Part shown: piece after piece, positions 1 to 5,480 of the stretch
Numbering within the stretch: position 1 is the first letter of the stretch
Layout: each line of letters starts with the position of its first letter
Source of the DNA: PBB1 sp043738425
GTDB lineage: Bacteria > Pseudomonadota > Gammaproteobacteria > Burkholderiales > Burkholderiaceae_C
Direction of reading: 5' to 3'
Length of the DNA: 7,550 nt
Assembly: GCA_043738425.1 (NCBI GenBank)
Contig: JAYUGJ010000020.1
Span: forward strand, 1-7,550
Notes under the pieces: model-generated
What the model saw: the letters and a program-made list of their open reading frames with translations, nothing else
Databases searched by the model: none
What the model was told of the DNA's origin: nothing
Program-made: the position numbers and the translations under genes

Positions 1-1
1 G

Positions 2-805
2 AACACCGATGCCGAATGCGCGCTGTTTGGCGAGCCCGGCATGCCCGCACCCCGCGGCGGCTGGAATCGCTCCATCGTGACGGCGCTGTTCGAGACCACC
101 GACGCCGCCCAAGGCGCTGCCGATACCTTGTTGGCCGAAGCGTGGGCCTGCCATGTGCAAGTGCAATCGATCAGGCCGCTGGTCGATCAAGACTGGGTGC
201 GGCTGACGCAATCGCAGTTCACGCCGGTGCCGGTCACGTCCACGTTTTGGGTGGTGCCGAGCTGGCACGCCGCACCAGCGGCCGCTGAACGCGTGATTCG
301 GCTGGATCCCGGCATGGCGTTCGGCACCGGTACGCACCCGACCACCCGCATGTGCCTGCGTTGGATTGCGCAGCATGCGCCAACCCACGCAGCGCGGTGG
401 GGTCGGGTGTTGGACTACGGCTGCGGCTCGGGCATTTTGGCAATCGGTGCCGCGCTGCACGGTGCACGCGGCGTCGACGCGGTCGACATCGATCCGGCAG
501 CCGTGCAGGCCAGCATCGGCAACGCCGCGGCGAACGGCGTGTCGCTGCGCGCGGGCCTGCCCGACCTCGCCTGCGGCTGCTACCCGCTGGTGCTGGCCAA
601 CATCTTGGCCACACCGCTGCGGCTGCTCGCGCCGCTGCTCTGCGGACATGTCGACAGGTGCGGCGATTTGGTGTTGGCCGGCATCCTGGAACGCCAGGCC
701 GACGAGTTGGCCGAGGCCTACGCGCCGTGGCTGCCACTGTCGGTCAGCGACAGTGAGGACGGCTGGATTTTGATGACCGCGCGCCGCGCGCCGCCCGCGG
801 CGTGA
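2..805 (+). CDS. prmA: Ribosomal protein L11 methyltransferase PrmA, 5' end cut by window edge
   Basis: PrmA transfers methyl groups from S-adenosylmethionine to ribosomal protein L11 in the cytoplasm. The reading frame is open from base 2, so the start codon lies left of the window; 267 codons are visible, and the E. coli protein is about 293 residues. Seen in order: a FGEPG...GGWNRS stretch near the edge; the family signature GMAFGTGTHPTT (311-346); the SAM-binding motif DYGCGSGILA (from 413); an acidic VDIDP strand after it; and the NILA motif (599-610) typical of N-methyltransferases of this family. The ATG at 41 is internal to the conserved N-terminal region and is not the start. The stop is TGA at 803-805. 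The next gene lies in the same frame 105 bases downstream, so co-transcription is likely. No frameshift or missing motif is seen. Confidence 0.96.
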   Translation, partial: NTDAECALFGEPGMPAPRGGWNRSIVTALFETTDAAQGAADTLLAEAWACHVQVQSIRPLVDQDWVRLTQSQFTPVPVTSTFWVVPSWHAAPAAAERVIRLDPGMAFGTGTHPTTRMCLRWIAQHAPTHAARWGRVLDYGCGSGILAIGAALHGARGVDAVDIDPAAVQASIGNAAANGVSLRAGLPDLACGCYPLVLANILATPLRLLAPLLCGHVDRCGDLVLAGILERQADELAEAYAPWLPLSVSDSEDGWILMTARRAPPAA

Positions 806-910
806 GCCGCAGGCGCGGCGCAAGGACTGCAGCACAAGCAGCAGCACAGGCAGCAGCACCCGCAGCTGCGCAAGCCGTATCACCAACCGGCCGCGTGGCA
901 TGATTCAGCG
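806..910 (+). other. Spacer between prmA and the DUF3426 gene, CAG-rich
   Basis: This gap carries an imperfect run of CAG/CAC triplets (about 830-865). It has no clear Shine-Dalgarno sequence, promoter or terminator. It is in frame with both neighbours and has no stop codon after the prmA TGA, so the downstream frame is open from 806. I see no start codon in it that would improve on the ATG at 911, where family-like protein sequence begins. Confidence 0.5.
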
Positions 911-2194
911 ATGAGTCTGGCCACCCGATGCACCGCCTGCGGAACCGTTTTCCGGGTGGTCCAAGACCAGCTCAAAGTCTCTGAGGGTTGGGTCCGCTGC
1001 GGTCGCTGCCGGGAGGTCTTTCATGCGCAAAAGTGCCTGTTCGATTTAGCGCGCGACACACCGCCACCGTGGCAAGCCCCACCGGCAGCTGCGGTTGACA
1101 ACGACCCGGCACCGGTGCCTGACGAACCAGCCGATGCATCGGCACAGCCACCGATTACAAACCTGGCACCACCTCCCCGAACGGCTGCTGGACTCGGCGG
1201 TGCAAACGCTGGGGTTGCTGGTGTTGCTGGCATCGCTGCCGATACCAGCAATACCGGCTTTACCGGAATCACCGCAAACGCCGCAAGCGCCGTAACCAAT
1301 GCAAGCGATGCGCTCGACACCCGTTTGTTCGCACCGCGACGGGCCGATAACGACAGCCCGAGTGACCGCATCGCCGATGTCGATCGCAACGAGTTTGCCG
1401 ATGCGCAGTTCCCACCGGGTTTTGAGCCAGATGGTTTCGATGGCGATGGCGACACGGCAGAAGACGGTGACGGTGACGGTGACGACGACAGCGACGGTGA
1501 CCCGGTTGCACGCCAACACCGCGCCCGTTCGCCAGACTACGTGCTGCTGCGTTCTTCCACTTTCGGCGACGACATCGACGACGCCGACCTCGACCTGGTC
1601 GCCTCTGCACGCGCGGTATCGCGGTTCAACGCTGCGCAAGCTGCTCCGTTCGAGGTGCCGTCGGCGATGCCCAGTTTTGTAGCCCGTGCACAGCGTAGCG
1701 AGCGGTGGACGCAGCCAGTCGCGCGCCGTGCGTTACGGTGGTTGGCGGCGTTCGCATCGGCGACTTTGGTGGCGCAAACGGCGATGCATTTTCGGCACCG
1801 CATAGCCGCGCAGTGGCCTGACAGCGCACCGCGGCTGCAGCAGTACTGCGCGGTGGTGGGCTGCCGCATCGACGCGCTGCGCCGCATCGACGACGTCAGC
1901 ATCGAAAGCACCGCGCTGACGCAGGCGGCGTCTTCCGACCCGGCCAGCGCTGACTCGCTGCGCTTGACGGTGACGCTGCGCAACCGCGGTGAGCTGCCGA
2001 TTGCGCTGCCGTCGGTGGACTTGAACCTGACCGACGCCGATGGCGAATTGGTTGCGCGCAGATCGCTGTCGCCGGCTGACTTTCGTGTCACAGAACCACT
2101 GCTCAAGCCGGCCCGCGATATGCCGCTGCAGGTCCATTTTTCGGTAGCGGGTCGGCGGGTCAGCGGCTATACGGTCGAGGTTTTCTACCCGTAA
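911..2194 (+). CDS. Zinc-ribbon, single-pass membrane protein with C-terminal DUF3426 domain
   Basis: The role of this family is not established; it is common next to prmA in betaproteobacteria. The 427-residue protein has three parts. Residues 1-45 form an MJ0042-type zinc ribbon with CxxC pairs at C7/C10 and C30/C33 and the pattern GWVRCGRC. Residues 50-270 are a low-complexity linker rich in Ala, Pro, Gly and Asp, with a Gly/Ala/Val stretch near 95-125 and an Asp-Gly tract at 174-197. A hydrophobic segment at about 274-294 follows basic residues and is probably one membrane span with the zinc ribbon inside the cell. Residues 305-427 match DUF3426, including the CAVVGC motif, an RNRGELPIALPSVDLNLTD-like strand pair and a C-terminal VEVFYP. 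The ATG at 911 is chosen because MSLATRCTACG fits the usual N-terminus; no good ribosome-binding site precedes it. The linker is variable in the family, and its length here is not evidence of damage. Confidence 0.9.
   Translation: MSLATRCTACGTVFRVVQDQLKVSEGWVRCGRCREVFHAQKCLFDLARDTPPPWQAPPAAAVDNDPAPVPDEPADASAQPPITNLAPPPRTAAGLGGANAGVAGVAGIAADTSNTGFTGITANAASAVTNASDALDTRLFAPRRADNDSPSDRIADVDRNEFADAQFPPGFEPDGFDGDGDTAEDGDGDGDDDSDGDPVARQHRARSPDYVLLRSSTFGDDIDDADLDLVASARAVSRFNAAQAAPFEVPSAMPSFVARAQRSERWTQPVARRALRWLAAFASATLVAQTAMHFRHRIAAQWPDSAPRLQQYCAVVGCRIDALRRIDDVSIESTALTQAASSDPASADSLRLTVTLRNRGELPIALPSVDLNLTDADGELVARRSLSPADFRVTEPLLKPARDMPLQVHFSVAGRRVSGYTVEVFYP
1430..1501 (+). repeat. Asp-Gly coding repeat inside the DUF3426 linker
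   Basis: The bases encode residues 174-197, almost entirely Asp and Gly with a few Thr, Ala, Glu, Ser and Phe. The hexamer GACGGT is repeated exactly three times at 1463-1480, and GATGGC variants precede it. Such tracts can expand or contract by slippage in multiples of three without breaking the frame. Confidence 0.75.
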
Positions 2195-2300
2195 CGCGGC
2201 AGCCGCATCCGGCAGTTGGCGGTCGGTGTGACCCATTCCCGCCGTGACATGAACCACGCGCCTACTACCCCCGGCCCCCTCAACCTTTTTTGGAGTAACC

Positions 2301-3206
2301 ATGTCAGTCCTGATTTGCGGCTCGCTTGCGTTCGACACGATCACTACCTTTACGGGGCGGTTTGCCGAACAAATATTGCCCGACCAGGTACACATATTGA
2401 ATGTGTCGTTTCTGGTGCCCACGCTGCGCCGTGAGTTCGGCGGTTGCGCCGGCAACATCGCCTACACCTTGAGCCAACTCGGCGGCAGCGCAGTGGTGTT
2501 GGCGGCTCTGGGCAGCGACGGCGCGCAGTACGCGCAGCGATTGACATCGTGGGGTGTGGACACAACCCACGTTGCGTTGCTGGAAGACAGCATGACCGCG
2601 CAGGCCATCATCATCACCGACCGCGACAACAACCAGATCACCGCCTTTCATCCCGGTGCCATGCAGCACGCGCAGCGCACCGCCGTGCCGTTGAACAGCG
2701 ACATCCGGCTCGGCATCATCGCGCCCGACGGACGCGACGCGATGATCGAACACGCCGCACAGCTGGCCGCCGCGGGCATTCCCTTCGTGTTCGATCCAGG
2801 CCAGGGCCTGCCGATGTTCGACGGCGCGGAATTGAAGCGTTTTGTTGCGCAAGCGCGTTGGGTAGCAGTCAACGACTACGAAGCACGCATGCTGTGCGAC
2901 CGCACCGGCGAAACGCTGGAGTCGCTGTCGACATCGCATTTGGCAGGGGTCGTCGTCACGCTCGCAGCCGACGGTTGTGATGTGTGGGAACAAGGTCAAT
3001 GCACCCACGTCGCCGGCGTCAAGGCAACGGCCGTGGTCGACCCCACCGGTTGCGGCGATGCAGTCCGCGGCGCACTTCTGTACGGGTTGGAGCGCGGCTG
3101 GCCCTTGCTGCGTTGCGTCGAACTCGGCAATCAGATCGGCGCACTGAAGATTGCCGAGCGTGGAGGTCAAAACCACCGCATCGATCGACGTCTGTACGAC
3201 CTTTGA
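2301..3206 (+). CDS. PfkB-family kinase, probable sugar/nucleoside kinase
   Basis: This is an ATP-dependent cytoplasmic kinase of the ribokinase/PfkB fold, 301 residues, close to the normal length. The N-terminal strand is MSVLICGSLAFDTI. A GGCAGN motif at 47-52 corresponds to the conserved glycine/asparagine substrate site. FDPGQGLP is at 164-171, NDYEARML at 191-198, and the PfkB signature 2, DPTGCGD, at 247-253, with D253 the predicted catalytic base. The FDPGQ and NDYE pattern is that of the adenosine-kinase-like subgroup. From memory, a Burkholderia member of this subgroup has been characterised as a broad nucleoside kinase, so nucleoside phosphorylation is favoured over a pure sugar kinase, but the substrate cannot be read from the sequence. 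GGAG at 2292-2295 lies five bases before the ATG and fixes the start. A 106-base gap separates it from the DUF3426 gene, with no terminator seen, so transcription from upstream is possible. Confidence 0.9.
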   Translation: MSVLICGSLAFDTITTFTGRFAEQILPDQVHILNVSFLVPTLRREFGGCAGNIAYTLSQLGGSAVVLAALGSDGAQYAQRLTSWGVDTTHVALLEDSMTAQAIIITDRDNNQITAFHPGAMQHAQRTAVPLNSDIRLGIIAPDGRDAMIEHAAQLAAAGIPFVFDPGQGLPMFDGAELKRFVAQARWVAVNDYEARMLCDRTGETLESLSTSHLAGVVVTLAADGCDVWEQGQCTHVAGVKATAVVDPTGCGDAVRGALLYGLERGWPLLRCVELGNQIGALKIAERGGQNHRIDRRLYDL

Positions 3207-3209
3207 CAT

Positions 3210-3233
3210 AAAAAAACCCGGCCGAAGCCGGGT
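3210..3233 (-). terminator. Rho-independent terminator of the histone-like gene
   Basis: ACCCGGC and GCCGGGT form a perfect 7-bp stem around a 4-base loop (3216-3233). On the minus strand the stem is followed by a run of T (complement of the A-run at 3210-3216). It lies 45 bases past the histone stop codon. On the plus strand the hairpin follows the pfkB stop but has no T-run after it, so it should be weak in that direction. Confidence 0.88.
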
Positions 3234-3278
3234 GGTCGCTGAGTAGCGATCAATCCGCGTGTCGCGAACCCTTCAGCC

Positions 3279-3752
3279 TTACGGCTTGGAACCAGTTGGA
3301 AACGGCCACGCAGCCTGGGGGCTGAGTGAAGTTTTCGCAATCGGCGCCGGAGCAGCGGCTGGGGTAGCAGGTGCTTTCTTGGCTGCAGCTTTTTTGGCCG
3401 GCGCTTTTTTAGCAGCAGCTTTCTTAGCAGGCGCCTTTTTAGCAGCGGCTTTTTTTGCCGGTGCTTTTTTAGCCGGTGCTTTTTTCGCTGCGGCTTTTTT
3501 AGCAGGCGCTTTTTTCGCTGCAGCTTTAGTTGCTGGTGCCTTCTTTGCAGGTGCTTTTTTCGCTGGCGCTTTTTTCGCAGGTGCAGCTTTTTTCACTGCG
3601 ACTTTTTTCGCAGGCGCTTTTTTCGCAGGTGCCGCTTTTTTAGCTGGTGCTTTTTTGGCCGGAGCTGCTTTTTTCACTGCGACTTTTTTCGCAGGCGCTT
3701 TTTTCGCAGGTGCAGCTTTCTTGGCCGGGGCGGCCTTTTTCGCAGTTGCCAT
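3279..3752 (-). CDS. Histone H1-like, lysine/alanine-rich DNA-binding protein
   Basis: This 157-residue protein is made almost wholly of KKAPAKKA-type repeats, as in the H1-like nucleoid proteins of betaproteobacteria such as Bordetella and Burkholderia. It should bind DNA non-specifically through its dense lysines. Residues 5-71 use AAPAKKAPAKK units with two VAVKK inserts at 24-28 and 51-55. Residues 77-126 use AAAKKAPAKK units, and APAT bounds this second block at 72-75 and 127-130. The non-repetitive tail at 141-157 includes WPFPTGSKP, a conserved ending in Burkholderiales homologues as I recall them. AAGGAGA (3759-3765) lies six bases before the ATG and fixes the start. A terminator follows 45 bases after the stop. 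Copy number of the repeats varies widely in this family, so length means little. The opposite strand is also open, but reads as a hydrophobic artefact of the repeats. Confidence 0.93.
   Translation of the reverse strand: MATAKKAAPAKKAAPAKKAPAKKVAVKKAAPAKKAPAKKAAPAKKAPAKKVAVKKAAPAKKAPAKKAPAKKAPATKAAAKKAPAKKAAAKKAPAKKAPAKKAAAKKAPAKKAAAKKAPAKKAAAKKAPATPAAAPAPIAKTSLSPQAAWPFPTGSKP
3586..3713. repeat. Exact 47-bp direct repeat in the histone-like gene
   Basis: Bases 3586-3632 and 3667-3713 are identical by eye, offset by 81 bases (27 codons). They encode the two VAVKK-containing segments. The surrounding gene is built of shorter imperfect units, mostly GC-bounded A6 runs on the coding strand (T6 on the plus strand). 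The exact match over 47 bases, including synonymous sites, suggests a recent in-frame duplication or gene conversion. Confidence 0.85.
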
Positions 3753-3758
3753 GACATT

Positions 3759-3772
3759 TCTCCTTGATCAAG
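3759..3772 (-). promoter_or_regulatory. Shine-Dalgarno of the histone-like gene overlapping a palindrome
   Basis: AAGGAGA at 3759-3765 is a strong ribosome-binding site. Its first three bases are the end of a perfect 10-bp palindrome, CTTGATCAAG (3763-3772). The Shine-Dalgarno call is firm; any regulatory role of the palindrome is conjecture. Confidence 0.7.
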
Positions 3773-3839
3773 TTAAAGAAACACTGCGCACATTCAGTAA
3801 CCCGAATAATTGCAGTTATCCATTACCCGAAAACTGCCC

Positions 3840-3868
3840 TGAATGGGCGCCCCGGTGCAATGAATGGG
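3840..3868. repeat. Direct octamer repeat upstream of the histone-like gene
   Basis: TGAATGGG occurs at 3840-3847 and again at 3861-3868, exactly 21 bases apart, about two helical turns. It lies about 90-115 bases upstream of the histone start codon. The wider spacer 3753-3990 holds a TTGACA on the minus strand (3875-3870) but no matching -10 element at normal spacing, so no promoter is called there. Confidence 0.5.
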
Positions 3869-3963
3869 GTGTCAAACCGAGTTCGCCGCTTTTGCGGTCG
3901 TTGTTTTGCCGTTTTTACGCGGCTGCTGCTCAGTTTGTAAATCTTGATCTGCCTACTTAACAA

Positions 3964-3986
3964 TCGACCACAAAAAACAGGGTCGA
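3964..3986. repeat. Short inverted repeat just downstream of nrdB
   Basis: TCGACC and GGTCGA form a 6-bp stem (3964-3969 with 3981-3986) around an 11-base loop containing a run of six A (T on the minus strand). It starts a few bases after the nrdB stop. The T-run is in the loop and not after the stem, so it is not a standard terminator; it may be a 3'-end structure or chance. Confidence 0.35.
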
Positions 3987-3990
3987 GACC

Positions 3991-5220
3991 TCAATCCCAA
4001 GACAACGCGCCGCCTGATTGGTATTCAGTGACGCGAACTTCAAAGAAGTTGCTTTCTTTCTTCAAATCAATCATTTCACTCATCCACGGAAACGGGTTTT
4101 CTTCGTTCGGGAAAAGCGCTTCCAAACCAATCTGCGTAGCCCGTCGGTTGGCTATGTAGCGCAAGTAACCTTTGAACATCGATGCGTTCATGCCCAGTAC
4201 CCCGCGCGGCATCGTGTCTTCAGCGTACCGATACTCCAGCTCAACCGCTTGCATGAAAAGAGCCTTGATTTCAGCTTTGAAATCAGCGGTCCACAACAGC
4301 GGATTTTCCAGTTTGATCTGATTGATCAGATCGATGCCGAAATTACAGTGCATCGATTCATCACGCAAGATGTATTGGTACTGGGTTGACGCACCGGTCA
4401 TTTTGTTCTGGCGCCCTAGCGCCAAAATCTGCGTGAAGCCGACGTAAAAAAACAAGCCTTCCATCAAACAGGCAAAAACAATCAACGACTTCAGTAGTTT
4501 TTGATCGTCTTCCAGCGTGCCGGTATTGAAGTGCGGGTCCATCACCGCTTCGATGAACGGGATCAAAAACTGGTCTTTGTCGCGGATGGAGGCCACTTCG
4601 TTGTAGGCGTTGAAAATCTCCGCCTCGTCTAAACCCAGCGATTCCACGATGTACTGGTAGGCGTGCGTATGAATGGCTTCTTCGAACGCTTGACGCAACA
4701 GAAATTGACGGCATTCAGGCGCGGTAATGTGCCGGTAGGTTCCCAACACAATGTTATTGGCGGCCAAAGAATCTGCGGTGACAAAAAACCCGAGGTTGCG
4801 CATGATGATGCGGCGTTCGTCGTCGGTCAGGCCGTTTGGATCTTTCCATGTGGCTATATCGCGCGACATGTTGACTTCTTGTGGCATCCAGTGATTTGCG
4901 CACGTCGCCAGGTATTTCTCCCACGCCCACTTGTATTTGAACGGCACCAGCTGGTTCACGTCCGTCCGGCCGTTGATGATTCGTTTGTCTGCCGCCACCA
5001 CCCGGCGCGCAGCTGGGGGTTTAAACGCTTCGACCAGGGTTTGCGGCGACTGGACCGCCATCGACGGAACCGGGCCGTTCGAGAAAACCGACGGAGATAT
5101 GACAAGGTTTGGTTGCGCCATAACGGCTTTCGGCTTCTGAACTTCTTCAGGAATCCACGGCTGCGCAGCCGCCGCCGATGGCATAACCGATGATTTGATT
5201 TCTTCGTCCCAGACCAACAT
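3991..5220 (-). CDS. nrdB: Class I ribonucleoside-diphosphate reductase, beta (radical) subunit
   Basis: NrdB holds the dimetal site and tyrosyl radical that NrdA uses to reduce ribonucleoside diphosphates. Aligned by eye to E. coli NrdB, all ligands are present: D150, E181, H184, E254, E288 and H291. The radical tyrosine is Y188 in EAIHTHAY, so this is not the Phe-substituted chlamydial type; a second tyrosine, Y190, sits two residues on. W111 (HWMPQEVNMSRD) matches the radical-path tryptophan, and Y400 near the C-terminus matches the transfer tyrosine. The tail ends GGALSWD, the part expected to dock on NrdA. At 409 residues it is longer than E. coli NrdB (376), because of a Pro/Ala-rich N-terminal extension of about 65 residues before DKRIINGRTDVNQLVPF; Pseudomonas and Burkholderia homologues share such extensions as I recall. 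AAGGAA (5229-5234) precedes the ATG and supports the start. It lies downstream of nrdA on the same strand. Confidence 0.97.
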   Translation of the reverse strand: MLVWDEEIKSSVMPSAAAAQPWIPEEVQKPKAVMAQPNLVISPSVFSNGPVPSMAVQSPQTLVEAFKPPAARRVVAADKRIINGRTDVNQLVPFKYKWAWEKYLATCANHWMPQEVNMSRDIATWKDPNGLTDDERRIIMRNLGFFVTADSLAANNIVLGTYRHITAPECRQFLLRQAFEEAIHTHAYQYIVESLGLDEAEIFNAYNEVASIRDKDQFLIPFIEAVMDPHFNTGTLEDDQKLLKSLIVFACLMEGLFFYVGFTQILALGRQNKMTGASTQYQYILRDESMHCNFGIDLINQIKLENPLLWTADFKAEIKALFMQAVELEYRYAEDTMPRGVLGMNASMFKGYLRYIANRRATQIGLEALFPNEENPFPWMSEMIDLKKESNFFEVRVTEYQSGGALSWD

Positions 5221-5243
5221 GGTTTTACTTCCTTAAGATACTA

Positions 5244-5271
5244 ATTATCCGAGCGTTGTGACAAAACACAA
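5244..5271 (-). promoter_or_regulatory. Candidate sigma-70 promoter and overlapping inverted repeat upstream of nrdB
   Basis: On the minus strand GATAAT (5249-5244) matches five of six bases of the -10 consensus. TTGTGT (5271-5266) is a weak -35 at a 16-base spacing. The start point would fall near 5237, giving a short leader with the AAGGAA ribosome site. The -35 and part of the spacer lie inside an inverted repeat, TTGTG-N6-CACAA (5256-5271), suited to a repressor. It does not resemble the NrdR box I know. The rest of the nrdA-nrdB gap holds only short repeats. Confidence 0.4.
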
Positions 5272-5412
5272 AGCACTACTTGACAGATACCACGCCTATC
5301 GGGCGCGTTTGTTGCAGTCTTACGTCGCCTGACTTTTGCCGCCCGACCCGCGTCGCCGGGTTTCCACGGTCTTACTCGCTTCGGCTTGCTTGCGTCGTCG
5401 CAGTTCCGTTCT

Positions 5413-5450
5413 TGATCTCGCGTCTGCGACCTCGCATCGCTGATCTCGCG
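5413..5450. repeat. Direct 10-mer repeat in the nrdA-nrdB spacer
   Basis: TGATCTCGCG occurs at 5413-5422 and 5441-5450, 28 bases apart. The bases between are related CTCGC/CTGCG-like words, so the spacer has a locally repetitive character. No function is evident. Confidence 0.45.
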
Positions 5451-5462
5451 CCACGCTGCCAC

Positions 5463-5480
5463 CGTGCCGTCACTGGCACG
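5463..5480. other. Hairpin across the nrdA stop codon
   Basis: CGTGCC (5463-5468) and GGCACG (5475-5480) form a perfect 6-bp stem with a 6-base loop. The nrdA TGA (5472-5470) is in the loop. No T-run follows on either strand, so it should not terminate transcription and would leave nrdA and nrdB on one message. Confidence 0.45.

Noticed and set aside
1046..1639. Several overlapping antisense frames across the DUF3426 linker
   Set aside because: They arise from low-complexity GC-rich sequence; the translations are compositionally biased and match no family I recognise.
2304..3209. 301-codon minus-strand frame covering the whole kinase gene
   Set aside because: The protein shows no recognisable domain, while the plus strand carries every PfkB motif. 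Long antisense frames are common in GC-rich coding DNA.
3279..3752. Regular short repeats that could suggest a CRISPR array
   Set aside because: The units are short and contiguous with no unique spacers, and they translate into a known repetitive protein.
3870..3875. Perfect TTGACA on the minus strand upstream of the histone-like gene
   Set aside because: No -10-like hexamer lies 15-19 bases downstream; the sequence there is GC-rich.
3259..3960. Long plus-strand reading frame with AGAFFAGAFLA-type hydrophobic repeats, resembling a membrane or pentapeptide-like protein
   Set aside because: It is the reverse complement of the lysine/alanine repeats of the histone-like gene. The minus-strand gene has a strong ribosome site, a known family tail and a terminator; the plus frame has none of these.
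5280..5285. Perfect TTGACA on the plus strand in the nrdA-nrdB spacer
   Set aside because: No -10 element at a suitable distance and no plus-strand gene downstream to serve.
5346..5361. ACCCG/CGGGT hairpin in the nrdA-nrdB spacer as a terminator
   Set aside because: The stem is only 5 bp, and no T-run follows on the minus strand, where it would be needed.
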